From Asaia sp037151935 (GTDB taxonomy: Bacteria > Pseudomonadota > Alphaproteobacteria > Acetobacterales > Acetobacteraceae), in the NCBI RefSeq assembly GCF_051628905.1, contig NZ_CP157575.1:1922001-1986000 (forward strand): 64,000 nucleotides of DNA. Reading direction: 5' to 3'. The notes beneath the pieces are model-generated. The model was given only the letters and a program-made list of their open reading frames with translations. It made no database searches and was not told the DNA's origin. The first letter of the stretch is position 1. Every line of letters begins with the position of its first letter. This document shows positions 52,686 through 61,434 of the stretch, one piece after another. Both the position numbers and the translations under genes were made by a program.

Positions 52686-52798
52686 TCAGGGCTCCGCCCT
52701 GAACCCGCGAAGGGGCAAGCCCCTTCGATCCCCGCTCGAAATCAATCAGGTTTCCAAAGGACGACTGTCCTTTGGCGGGGAACGGGGCAGCGCCCCGG
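52686..52798. repeat. GC-rich multi-hairpin repeat, copy 5
   Basis: Begins 8 nt after speE and nearly matches copy 2: CAGGGCTCCGCCCTG, AAGGGGCAAGCCCCTT, the identical 22-bp palindrome (52754-52775) and GGCAGCGCCCC. It lies between convergent speE and the 102-aa gene. Confidence 0.85.
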
Positions 52799-52803
52799 AT
52801 CAC

Positions 52804-53112
52804 TTAATATCCGGATCCGCTCAACAGACGGATAACAATGGTCTTCCACTCATCCATGATGGGTCCGTGCCCCATGGCGTGGCCTGCGCGGCGATACCAG
52901 TAACGGGCGTTATCGACATCGTCTTCGACGCGATGCAGCCAGGCATGGACCCAGTTGCATTCCGGGTCCTGCTCGTTCGACTGCACAATTTCATGGGCTG
53001 CGGGCCAATCGGAACGCCCACCCCACCAGAGGGCGAGCAGAGCGGGAGAGAGGCCCTGGGGGGGAATGCCGTCTTCGAGGCTTTCCTTGAAAACGGATAG
53101 GGTCATGCTCAT
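52804..53112 (-). CDS. conserved hypothetical protein, coupled to SDR
   Basis: A 102-residue protein of unknown function with no signal peptide. It has a Trp-rich acidic-basic mix (PALLALWWGGRSDWPAAHEI, NWVHAWLHRVEDDVDNAR) that resembles the small acetic-acid-bacterial family seen alongside dehydrogenases, though I claim no name. The start is ATG at 53112, overlapping the SDR stop (ATGA) with GAGAG upstream. GTG at 53127 is possible. It is the last gene of dedA-SDR-hypothetical. Confidence 0.65.
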   Translation of the reverse strand: MSMTLSVFKESLEDGIPPQGLSPALLALWWGGRSDWPAAHEIVQSNEQDPECNWVHAWLHRVEDDVDNARYWYRRAGHAMGHGPIMDEWKTIVIRLLSGSGY

Positions 53113-54062
53113 CGGACTCTCTCCCACTCGAACCGTACACCGGTCATGTTCTCAGAAGCCTGCCAGAGCTTTCCAGCAAGGGAAAGCCCCATGGCTGCGG
53201 GGGGAAGCATGGCCGGGCCGGGCGGACCACGTCTCTCACCCGCGCCCTGAGGGCCGTAATAACCGCCATTTCGCGCGGCTGGAGAGAGCGCCGCGTAGAG
53301 AAAGGGAGCCGCGCCTGCGGTCACATCCTGCCCCATCAGGCGGAACAACACATTCCCGAGACGATCCTGCGTCATGGCCAGGGCGCGATTGAGGGGCGAG
53401 TGCGACACGCCGAGCGCAGCGCTATTGGTGATGATCGCGCTGGTCGACCAGCCGGGATGGGCGGCACGCACATGAAGCGGGGCCCCGGTGGCTCTGGCGC
53501 GCCGATCGAGTTCCAGGCTGAACAGCAGATTGGCAAGCTTGCTCTGACGATAACGGGCAAAACGCCTGTAACTCTCGGTCGCGTTGAGATCGTCAAACGG
53601 GATCTCGCCTTTCCAGGCGGCTAGAGACGCCACGGTCACGATACGCGCCTGTCCGGCGATCAGAGACGAAAGAAGTCGCCCGGTCAGGGCAAAATGACCC
53701 AGATGATTGGTGCCGAATTGCAGCTCGAATCCATCCTGGGTAGAGCGGCGCTGAGGCGGCGCCATGACACCGGCATTATTGACCAGAATATGCACGGGCT
53801 GGCCACTCATACGCTCGGCAAAGCGCACGATGGAGGCGAGAGAAGCCAGATCCAGCCCTTCGAAACGCACACGCGCACCGGGCACGGTTTTCTCGATCGT
53901 GGCCAAGGCCTCACGCCCTTTTTCCGCATTGCGCCCGGTCACGATGACTGCGGCCCCGTTGCGCGCAAGCCCCGTGGCCGTTGCCAGGCCGAGCCCGCCA
54001 GTGGCGCCGGTAACGATAGCCGTCTGCCCCTTGCAGGACGGATAGGCGATTTCGCTCATCAT
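53109..54062 (-). CDS. SDR-family oxidoreductase
   Basis: Short-chain dehydrogenase/reductase (317 aa). The Rossmann GATGGLGLATATG (residues 18-30) is followed by NNAGVM and the catalytic Tyr-Lys in YRQSKLANL. The longer C-terminus resembles retinol-dehydrogenase and WWOX-like SDRs rather than classic short ones. The ATG at 54062 (or the next codon) overlaps the dedA stop (ATGA) and its own stop overlaps the downstream gene. The substrate is unknown. Confidence 0.88.
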   Translation of the reverse strand: MMSEIAYPSCKGQTAIVTGATGGLGLATATGLARNGAAVIVTGRNAEKGREALATIEKTVPGARVRFEGLDLASLASIVRFAERMSGQPVHILVNNAGVMAPPQRRSTQDGFELQFGTNHLGHFALTGRLLSSLIAGQARIVTVASLAAWKGEIPFDDLNATESYRRFARYRQSKLANLLFSLELDRRARATGAPLHVRAAHPGWSTSAIITNSAALGVSHSPLNRALAMTQDRLGNVLFRLMGQDVTAGAAPFLYAALSPAARNGGYYGPQGAGERRGPPGPAMLPPAAMGLSLAGKLWQASENMTGVRFEWERVR

Positions 54063-54682
54063 GCGCCTCTTTCGGCTGGGGCCTCGGCCTTGGCCTCTTT
54101 CAGGGCCTCGTCGGTGAGGCGCTTTTCGTTCTTTTTCAGGAAATAGAGACTGACCCCGAGGAACAGGACAACCAGCGACCCGATTCCGATGGCAAGCGGG
54201 CCGGAGAGGCGGAGAATTTCCTTCCCGAGAAAATAGGTGGCCAGAGAATAGCCGCCCGCCCAGCAGATACCGCCCAGCGCGTTATGCAGCAGGAACGATT
54301 TCCAGGGCATATGATTGGCCCCGGCCAGAAGCGCCACGAAAACACGCAAGATGGCCAGAAAACGCCCGATAAAGACGACCGTACCGCCATGGCGCTTGAA
54401 GAGATAACGCCCGAGCAACAGACGCTCTGGCGAGAGCCCGACCATGCCGCCATGCTTTTGCAAAAGCTTGAAGCCGATGGAGCGCCCGATCAGATAACCG
54501 AAATTATCACCCATGATGGCCCCAGTCACCGCAGCAACAGCCACCCAACGAATTTCAAGGTGATGGGTGGTGGCGGCATAAAGCGCCGCGCCGATGATCA
54601 GGCTTTCGGCAGGCAAGGGCAGACCCATGCTTTCGAGCATGACCACGACACCGACGATGCCGTAGCCGTACTCCTTCAGCAA
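54059..54682 (-). CDS. DedA-family membrane protein
   Basis: Inner-membrane protein (207 aa) of the DedA family (SNARE-assoc fold), with about five hydrophobic segments and VVMLESMGLPLPAES as the family opening. In other bacteria DedA proteins recycle undecaprenyl phosphate or flip phospholipids and affect division and pH tolerance. The start is uncertain: TTG at 54682 is the best of poor choices, lacking a clear ribosome-binding site. It is coupled to an SDR gene. Confidence 0.85.
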   Translation of the reverse strand: MLKEYGYGIVGVVVMLESMGLPLPAESLIIGAALYAATTHHLEIRWVAVAAVTGAIMGDNFGYLIGRSIGFKLLQKHGGMVGLSPERLLLGRYLFKRHGGTVVFIGRFLAILRVFVALLAGANHMPWKSFLLHNALGGICWAGGYSLATYFLGKEILRLSGPLAIGIGSLVVLFLGVSLYFLKKNEKRLTDEALKEAKAEAPAERGA

Positions 54683-54809
54683 ATGTTCCAGAAAATGCAG
54701 CAGGGCTCTTATCCTTGGCAGGCTGGGCGATAAAGAGTCCGACTTGATGCCTGAAAGCCGCTCCCAGGAAAACTCGTCAGATGGTTTCAGTCGGATTATC
54801 CTGAATCCT

Positions 54810-56699
54810 ATGACGAATCCATCTTCGATCCCTTCCGGTTCCTGGCCCTCATGGGTCGCACCAGACCTTGTGGCAGGCCGCAGCGTCTCCCTTGCCGAGC
54901 TTCAGGCCGCAGGAGACAGGCTGTACTGGCTCGAAGGGCGACCGCAGGAAGGAGGCCGCACGGCCCTTGTCAGCGTCAAACGCAACGAAACGCCTCAGGA
55001 TTTATTACCATCAACGCATGATGTGGGCACGCGTGTCCATGAATATGGCGGCGGCGCCTATCGCGTATCGTCAACGCAGCGCGTGGTGTTCAGCGACCGT
55101 AAGACGGGTAGCATCTGGCTGAGGGAAGCCGACGGCACGCTGATTGCTCTCGCCTCCAGCCCAGGCTGTTCTTATGCCGAATTCTCCTTCGATGCGGCAG
55201 AGCGCGGCGTGTTCTGCGTGCGTGAAGACACGCGCGAGGCGGGCGAGGCGAAAGCTGCCATCGTCTGGCTGGATCGTCAGACCGAGAAGGTTTTGATCGA
55301 AGGCGCCGATTTCTATGCAGCGCCCCGCCCGGCCCCGGACGATGCGCATCTGGCGTGGATTTCCTGGTCACACCCAGACATGCCTTGGGATGCAACGACC
55401 TTGTCCGTCGCGCCGCTCGCCTGGCATGATGGCGTACCGGATTCTGGCGCGCCCCGTGCGGTCTGCGGCGAAACCACACGTTGCAGCCTGGTCGATCCGG
55501 TCTGGGAGAGCGCCCATACGCTTCTTGCCAGCAGCGATGCAGAAGGGTCCTGGCGACCCTGCCGGTTTTCGACCGACCCTGTGCGGGCGCAGGAATGGCT
55601 GCCCGATCCGAAGGGGGAAACCGGGTTCCCGCATTGGGTGTTCGGCCAGCGCAGTCTGAGCCCCCTGCCCGATGGCCGTCTCATGGCTCAGATCGTGGCG
55701 CAGGGCGGCAACCGGATCGGTATTCTCGAAAACGGCATCTGGGCAGACCTGCCCGAACACAACGCGGCCCAGTGCCCGGTACCGTTCGATGACACGCTCG
55801 CCTGGATCGACACCCCACCCGACGCCCCGCCCGCCATCGTCATCGGCGATAATAACCATCGCATCAGACAGGCCTTCGCCTTTCCCGATGGGGTGGACGC
55901 GCGTGACTGCGCTGCGCCGATAGCGCTGTCCTTTTCCTCAGACGGCGGCGAAACAGCCCATGCACTTTATTATGCGCCAGTCAATCGTCACCACAACCTC
56001 GCGACCGCAGAGCGCCCGCCGCTGGTCGTGATGGCTCATGGCGGCCCGACAGCGCGCGCCAGCGCAGCCTTCTCTTTCAAGGTGCAATGGTGGACAAGCC
56101 GGGGCTTCGCCGTGCTGGACGTCAATTACCGAGGCTCGACAGGGTTCGGCCGCGCCTATCGCGAGGCGCTGGAGGGGCAATGGGGCATCGTTGACGTGCA
56201 GGATTGCATCGCCGCCGTGCGCCATGTCACCGCACAGGGTCTTGCCGACCCCAAACGCTGCGTCATTCGAGGCAGCAGCGCGGGCGGGCTCACAGTCTTG
56301 ACGGCACTGGCGTCATCCGACGTCTTTGCCGCCGGATGCTCGCTTTATGGCGTGACCGATCTGCGCGCCCTCGCGGGAGATACGCATAAATTCGAATCCC
56401 GCTATCTCGATCGGCTGATCGGCCCTTATCCCGAGCAGGAAGCACTTTATCTGGCGCGTTCACCTCTCAGCCACGTCGCCGAAATCACGGCGCCGGTGCT
56501 GTTTCTGCATGGCGATCTCGACAAGGTGGTGCCTCTTGCCCAGGCGCAGGCCATGCATGACGGCCTGCTGGCTCTTGGGCGGCATTCCGAACTGCATATC
56601 TATGAAGGCGAAGGCCATGGGTTTCGTCAGGAACAGACCCTGAAAGACAGCTTCGCCAGAGAACTGGCCTTCTATCAGCAGGTCTTCGGCCAGCTCTGA
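54810..56699 (+). CDS. S9-family prolyl oligopeptidase-type peptidase
   Basis: Serine peptidase (629 aa) with an N-terminal propeller and C-terminal alpha/beta hydrolase. The nucleophile is Ser490 in RGSSAGGLT, the Asp lies in HGDLDKVVP and the His in GEGHGFRQ. It resembles dipeptidyl/acylaminoacyl peptidases rather than oligopeptidase B. No signal peptide is obvious, so it is probably cytosolic. The start ATG at 54810 follows the divergent dedA; the longer frame to 54744 lacks support. Confidence 0.87.
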   Translation: MTNPSSIPSGSWPSWVAPDLVAGRSVSLAELQAAGDRLYWLEGRPQEGGRTALVSVKRNETPQDLLPSTHDVGTRVHEYGGGAYRVSSTQRVVFSDRKTGSIWLREADGTLIALASSPGCSYAEFSFDAAERGVFCVREDTREAGEAKAAIVWLDRQTEKVLIEGADFYAAPRPAPDDAHLAWISWSHPDMPWDATTLSVAPLAWHDGVPDSGAPRAVCGETTRCSLVDPVWESAHTLLASSDAEGSWRPCRFSTDPVRAQEWLPDPKGETGFPHWVFGQRSLSPLPDGRLMAQIVAQGGNRIGILENGIWADLPEHNAAQCPVPFDDTLAWIDTPPDAPPAIVIGDNNHRIRQAFAFPDGVDARDCAAPIALSFSSDGGETAHALYYAPVNRHHNLATAERPPLVVMAHGGPTARASAAFSFKVQWWTSRGFAVLDVNYRGSTGFGRAYREALEGQWGIVDVQDCIAAVRHVTAQGLADPKRCVIRGSSAGGLTVLTALASSDVFAAGCSLYGVTDLRALAGDTHKFESRYLDRLIGPYPEQEALYLARSPLSHVAEITAPVLFLHGDLDKVVPLAQAQAMHDGLLALGRHSELHIYEGEGHGFRQEQTLKDSFARELAFYQQVFGQL

Positions 56700-56703
56700 C
56701 GCT

Positions 56704-56733
56704 GAAGAGGGGCGCCACATCGACGCCCTCTTC
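56704..56733. other. hairpin between convergent S9 peptidase and P1 nuclease
   Basis: GAAGAGGGGCG and CGCCCTCTTC pair with one bulged G around a 9-nt loop between the two stop codons. There is no T run on either side. It could end or stabilise both transcripts. Confidence 0.5.
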
Positions 56734-56741
56734 TGATCGGG

Positions 56742-57653
56742 TCAGGGAGTCGGGAAGGCCGTATTGATCAGATCGGCCAGACGCACGCCAGCCTGTTGAA
56801 GACGGGTCTCGATGACCGGAAACGCGATGGCCGTATAGGCCTCACCCAGATCTTTCTTTTTTCCTGCGGGCAGCGCACCGTAAGCGACACTGCGCGCCAG
56901 AGCATGACTCTCATCGGTCCATTTGACGACCGACTCATGAACGTTTCCAGCCGAGAAATCGCCTGTCCAGAACGCGGCCTGACCGGGTGTGATCTGGGCG
57001 TTGAGTCGCTCGGCCTCGTCATGCGCCTTGGCAAAATCGATGGAATAATGCGGCCCCACCACGAGATGGCGCTCATGATCCATGATGCCTTCGTCCCAGA
57101 GTGAATGCAGGTTTTCGTGCCCGTCCCGGTCTTGGCCGAAATACGAGACCTTCACCATATTCCCGCCCTTATCGTGATCGCGTTCGGCAGCGTGAAGCGG
57201 CTGATGCAGATCGCCCGCGAGATGAACGATCCATTTCAGCGCAACCAGTCGATCGGCTGGGGCTGCCTTGGGATCGGCAAGGATCTTCTCCATTTCCGGT
57301 AGTTTTTCAGTGACGCAAATATCGTTGCCGCAATCGCGCGCCATGTCGTAGGTGGCGAATTTCGCGTCGGTATCGACATAATGCCAAGGCAGGGTCTGGG
57401 GCAGACCGCCCTTTTCTCTGGGCACGTGGCCGATCGTATCGGGCCATGACGCAACCTGATCGAGCGTCTGATGATTTTCCAGAGCCAAAAGCCGCGTAAC
57501 TTCGCTCGTCGCCTGCGGCGTGAGGCGGCTTTGCGCGATATCGGCGACGATGGCATGGCCATACGGCCCCCAGGCGTAAGCCCGGTCGGAAAGAGACGTG
57601 ACAAGCGTGGCCGTGAAAAGCGCCGAAACGGCACAGAGCGAGCGTCGGATCAT
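56742..57653 (-). CDS. S1/P1-family nuclease
   Basis: Exported zinc nuclease (303 aa) of the S1/P1 family, expected to degrade single-stranded nucleic acid or act as phospholipase C/3'-nucleotidase. The signal peptide ends at AYA, so the mature chain starts with Trp28 (WGPYGHA), which is the usual N-terminal metal ligand with His33. HLAGDLHQPLHAAERD and NLHSLWDEG carry the remaining zinc ligands. The start is ATG at 57653. It lies alone, facing an S9 peptidase. Confidence 0.91.
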   Translation of the reverse strand: MIRRSLCAVSALFTATLVTSLSDRAYAWGPYGHAIVADIAQSRLTPQATSEVTRLLALENHQTLDQVASWPDTIGHVPREKGGLPQTLPWHYVDTDAKFATYDMARDCGNDICVTEKLPEMEKILADPKAAPADRLVALKWIVHLAGDLHQPLHAAERDHDKGGNMVKVSYFGQDRDGHENLHSLWDEGIMDHERHLVVGPHYSIDFAKAHDEAERLNAQITPGQAAFWTGDFSAGNVHESVVKWTDESHALARSVAYGALPAGKKKDLGEAYTAIAFPVIETRLQQAGVRLADLINTAFPTP

Positions 57654-57755
57654 GAAACCTCTGATCGGGATCTGGGAACGAAGGGCCTGAACGTTCCATC
57701 ACCCGACCGATCATGCAAGCGATGTTATGATGACACGCGCCATCACCTGGCGCGA

Positions 57756-58628
57756 TCAGAGATCGAGACGCACCGACCATCCGGCCTGCCAGCGCTCGCC
57801 GGGTTGCAGATGCAGCAGACCCGGCTTCTGCTCGAAGGGCCCGTCGAAATCGACGGGGCTGGCATAACCCTGCCAGGGCTCGATGCAGAGAAAATCGGAA
57901 CCCGGCTTCATCCACAGGCCAAGCTGCTCGAAACCATGCCATGAAAACACCAGCGCTTCGCCTTTCTCGGCGTGAAAGCGCAGGCTGCGGCTGGCAGGAT
58001 GCATGAAAATCAGGGCATCGTTTTCGAACAGGCTGTCATCGAGCTGAATCCTTGCGCCGATAACCGGGCTCGCTCTCTCGCCCTCTGCGATCAGCCCCTC
58101 CGACAGAGCGGCGAGCGATTCCGGCTCTGGCGCCTCGAAATCGATGACGTAATCGGTCTTCTGCGTGCCGGGCTGGAAGGGCCAGACAAAAGCCGGGTGC
58201 GCGCCCAGAGAGGCATGAAGCACGCTGAGACTATCGGGATTTGCCAGATCGTAGCGCAAATGCAGCCCGTCTTCATCGAGACTGTAGCTGAGCGTCAGGC
58301 TGAACGCGAAAGGAAACAGCACCCGGCTGGTCGGGTCGTCTTCGAGCACCAGAACACAGCCGGTTGGCGTTCGTTCGACCCAGCGAAAGACACGATCACG
58401 GGCAAAGCCATGCTGGGTGAGAGTGTAATCGAGACCGTCGATCAGGGCATGATTGTCATGCAGGCGGCCCACGATCGGAAAGAGTACCGGCGAATGACGC
58501 GGCCAGGCACTCCCATTCCAGACAAGCTCCCTACCCGTCTCATCGCTTAGCGAGCAAAGCTCGGCGCCCAGAGCAGCAACGCGGGCCGTATATCGCCCAT
58601 TGCTGAAACTGTGACTCTCAGACGTCAT
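57756..58628 (-). CDS. aldose 1-epimerase family protein
   Basis: Cytosolic galactose-mutarotase-fold protein (290 aa), close to the LacX-type aldose 1-epimerases that act on hexose-6-phosphates or free sugars. LVWNGSAWPRHSPVLFPIVG, LTQHGFARDR and GAHPAFVWPF are the family's active-site segments. The start is ATG at 58628 with GGGAG upstream. It is divergent from a TonB receptor and not linked to a sugar operon, so the sugar is unknown. Confidence 0.86.
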   Translation of the reverse strand: MTSESHSFSNGRYTARVAALGAELCSLSDETGRELVWNGSAWPRHSPVLFPIVGRLHDNHALIDGLDYTLTQHGFARDRVFRWVERTPTGCVLVLEDDPTSRVLFPFAFSLTLSYSLDEDGLHLRYDLANPDSLSVLHASLGAHPAFVWPFQPGTQKTDYVIDFEAPEPESLAALSEGLIAEGERASPVIGARIQLDDSLFENDALIFMHPASRSLRFHAEKGEALVFSWHGFEQLGLWMKPGSDFLCIEPWQGYASPVDFDGPFEQKPGLLHLQPGERWQAGWSVRLDL

Positions 58629-59057
58629 CAACGCACTCCCTTGACCCGTGATTTTTCTCTCAGCGACCAGATGAGCCGCAGAGAAGGCGTCGTGTCGACC
58701 TTCCCCAAAACGCCCGCCAGATCAAGAGACTGTTTCGTGAGCCTCGTGACAGAAATCGATCATGTCACCCTTGCTGCCCGATGCGGCCCGACACGAAAGC
58801 TCGCCTGACGGCCAGACGAGAGGGAGAGTTGGCCCTGTCCGCGATCCCTCTCGCTTCATGGCGTATCTCTTGCTCTACGGCAGCTATGACGAGCTTTTAC
58901 GGTCAAACACCGTTGCAGGACGAGTGAATGCTCGACTGTTTCATTTTTAACACTTCAGAAAAATCTAAACACATTTTGCTACAAATCAATTGAGACTCAG
59001 TCGCGCTTTCATTATTCAGTTGCGAAATCCTCGCAACTTAATGGAGTGTCGCGCCTC
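58629..59057. other. non-coding divergent region upstream of the TonB receptor
   Basis: This 429-bp region carries the promoters of the epimerase and receptor. Small open frames here are not credible genes. It turns AT-rich after 58940. An inverted repeat lies at 59018-59038, just before the receptor start. Confidence 0.6.
59018..59038. promoter_or_regulatory. inverted repeat, possible iron-regulator box
   Basis: AGTTGCGA and TCGCAACT are perfect 8-bp arms separated by AATCC, 19 nt before the receptor ATG. The arms resemble alphaproteobacterial Fur-type boxes (TTGCGA...TCGCAA). Its position fits repression of an iron-uptake receptor, but this is inference; the region may also form a hairpin in the mRNA. 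Confidence 0.5.
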
Positions 59058-61403
59058 ATGCGTTCCCCCACGCGCAAATCCTTGTCCCTCCTTCCGGTGC
59101 TGACCGGGATCATTCTCGGATCGACTCAGACTCATGCCGCAGCGGACGATCTCGATGCCCGCAAGGACAAGAAACCGCAGCGCCAACGCAAGGAGGAGAA
59201 ACGCCACAAGGACAAGGCCGCTGAGCAGATCACGGTCATGGGGAACGGTTTCAACACGCTGAAAGACCCGATCGGCCTCTCGCGCATGCCGCAGGACGCG
59301 CTGCATACGCCGCAGCAGATCAATATCGTGCCGCAGATGCTGATGAAGCAGCAGAACGTGAAATCGGTGGACGAAGCCCTACGCAACGTGCCCGGCGTCA
59401 CCTCATCCATCGGCGAGGGCGCCGGCGGCATGAATGGCGATCAGTTTCTGATCCGCGGCTTTCAGGCCCAGAACGATATCTATCAGGACGGTCTGCGCGA
59501 TTTCGGCGTCTATAGCCGCGATGCGTTCAATCTCGAAACGATCTCGGTCATCAAGGGCCCATCATCCGAGGTCTTCGGCAATGGCACGACGGGTGGCGCC
59601 ATCAACATGGTGACCAAGACACCGACCCTGAACGATCATTACTCTGCCGAATTCAATGGCGGTTCGGGCTCGTATTACCGTGGCGTGCTCGACGTCAACA
59701 AGAAGCTCGATGACCACACGGCGCTCCGCATCACCGGCATGGGCAACGAGAATAATATCGTCGGTCGCGATTTTCTCTACTCTCATCGCTGGGGCATTGC
59801 GCCCTCGATCGCCTTCGGTCTCGGCAACCGCGCCACGCTCGTACTGCAATATATGCATCAGCAGGAGAATTCGATCCCCGATTTCGGTGTGCCTGTCGTC
59901 ACGCCGCCCGGTGCCAAGACCGGTGGCCCGATTACCGAATACGGAATTCGTCGTACCAATTTCTACGGCACGAATAACGACCAGAATGCCACCAACGACA
60001 ATATGGAAACGGCGCGCTTCTCGTATAAGCTGAACGACCACATCAAGTTCTTCGACGATCTGCGCGGCGGCCAGTTCTACCGCACTTTCGCGGCCTCGAA
60101 GGCGACGTGCGACACCACCTGCGTCAATAATTATTTCCTCGGCAACCCCGCCTCGGCGCTCGTCGCCCGCTCCGGCCCCAGCGGCGCCGGTAACGGGAAA
60201 GGGCCAGGCACCACCATGGCGCCCCTGCCCTATCAGCAGACAAGCTGGTCGGTTCAAAATGTCGGCTCAATGGTCGCCGATTTCCGCACAGGCTTTCTGA
60301 AACATCAGATCGTTACCGGCTTCGATATCGAGCGCGTGAATGACGTACGCTCGCAATCGACCTATCTCAAGGCCAAGCCCTATGCGTCACTGGTCAATCC
60401 CAACCCCTATGTCGGCAATCTGCTTCTCGTCCCTGGCGATCTGAATCCCGGCGGGCTGGTCTCTCTCGGCGCGCTCGGCGCCAAATCCCATTCCAACGGC
60501 TATGGCTTCGATACCGGATTGTTCTTCTACGATCAGATCTGGCTGACCAACTGGTTGTCGGTAAAGGGCGGGTTCCGCTGGGATCGCTGGCAGACCAGCT
60601 ATAATCTGACCGGCGGAAACGTGAAGACCAACCCGGACATCCACTACCATCAGGTCAGCAGCGTCTTTAACCCCAATGTCAGCCTTGTCGGCACGCCCGA
60701 CGAACATCAGACCTATTATTTCACCTGGGCGACCTCGACCACGCCAAGCGGCATGTATGTGACCAATGGCTCCGTGCCGATCCGTCCCGGCACCAATTCC
60801 TTTGCCAGCCCCGAAAAGGCAACGCTCTATGAAGTCGGTGCAAAATACAGCGCCTTCCATGACCGCATGGGCTTTACCGCGTCGCTGTTCCGACTGGAAA
60901 AGAACAACGCCGATATCGCTGATCCGGTAACCGGTTCAGTAACCAGCTCCAGCGACAAGCAGCGTAACCAGGGCCTCGAGCTTTCCGTCAGCGGCATGAT
61001 CATGCGCGGGTGGAATATCTCGGCCACCTACGCGCTTTATGATAGCGACACGCTGAACTCTGGCACTGAAGGTGCTACAGGCAAACAGGTGCAATATGTG
61101 CCGCATAATCAGGCGACCCTCTGGTCGGTTTATGAAGCCTTCCCGAACACGCCCTATAATGTCTCGTTCGGCGGCGGCATGACCTGGCGCCAGCATGTTT
61201 GGCTGAACACCACCAATACGCTGCGCGTTCCCGCTAATCTCGATTTCGATGCCGTCATTTCGCATCGTCTGGGCAAGCACTGGAAGATGTCGCTTAACGG
61301 CTACAACCTTGCGAACCGTCTGAATTACCAGAGCCTGTTCTCGAACCGCGCCACACCCTCTGGCGGTCGCACCTTCCTCGGTCAAATCAGCCTGAATTAC
61401 TGA
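59058..61403 (+). CDS. TonB-dependent catecholate-type receptor
   Basis: Outer-membrane receptor (781 aa) resembling the catecholate siderophore receptor Fiu. The signal peptide ends near HAAA, EQITVMGNG is the TonB box, and the plug has QFLIRGFQAQNDIYQDGLR, then FGNGTTGGAINMVTK. The barrel ends in the aromatic-terminal strand GQISLNY. An unusually basic, charged linker (KDKKPQRQRKEEKRHKDK) lies between signal and TonB box. ATG at 59058 is chosen; GTG at 59046 is possible. A Fur-like inverted repeat lies directly upstream. The ligand is unknown. Confidence 0.9.
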   Translation: MRSPTRKSLSLLPVLTGIILGSTQTHAAADDLDARKDKKPQRQRKEEKRHKDKAAEQITVMGNGFNTLKDPIGLSRMPQDALHTPQQINIVPQMLMKQQNVKSVDEALRNVPGVTSSIGEGAGGMNGDQFLIRGFQAQNDIYQDGLRDFGVYSRDAFNLETISVIKGPSSEVFGNGTTGGAINMVTKTPTLNDHYSAEFNGGSGSYYRGVLDVNKKLDDHTALRITGMGNENNIVGRDFLYSHRWGIAPSIAFGLGNRATLVLQYMHQQENSIPDFGVPVVTPPGAKTGGPITEYGIRRTNFYGTNNDQNATNDNMETARFSYKLNDHIKFFDDLRGGQFYRTFAASKATCDTTCVNNYFLGNPASALVARSGPSGAGNGKGPGTTMAPLPYQQTSWSVQNVGSMVADFRTGFLKHQIVTGFDIERVNDVRSQSTYLKAKPYASLVNPNPYVGNLLLVPGDLNPGGLVSLGALGAKSHSNGYGFDTGLFFYDQIWLTNWLSVKGGFRWDRWQTSYNLTGGNVKTNPDIHYHQVSSVFNPNVSLVGTPDEHQTYYFTWATSTTPSGMYVTNGSVPIRPGTNSFASPEKATLYEVGAKYSAFHDRMGFTASLFRLEKNNADIADPVTGSVTSSSDKQRNQGLELSVSGMIMRGWNISATYALYDSDTLNSGTEGATGKQVQYVPHNQATLWSVYEAFPNTPYNVSFGGGMTWRQHVWLNTTNTLRVPANLDFDAVISHRLGKHWKMSLNGYNLANRLNYQSLFSNRATPSGGRTFLGQISLNY

Positions 61404-61434
61404 TCTCGCCTGCCTAGAAAGTTCAGAGAGGTGC

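Noticed and set aside
58611..58950. Small plus-strand frames upstream of the second TonB receptor
   Set aside because: No start signal, no codon bias and no family features; treated as intergenic.
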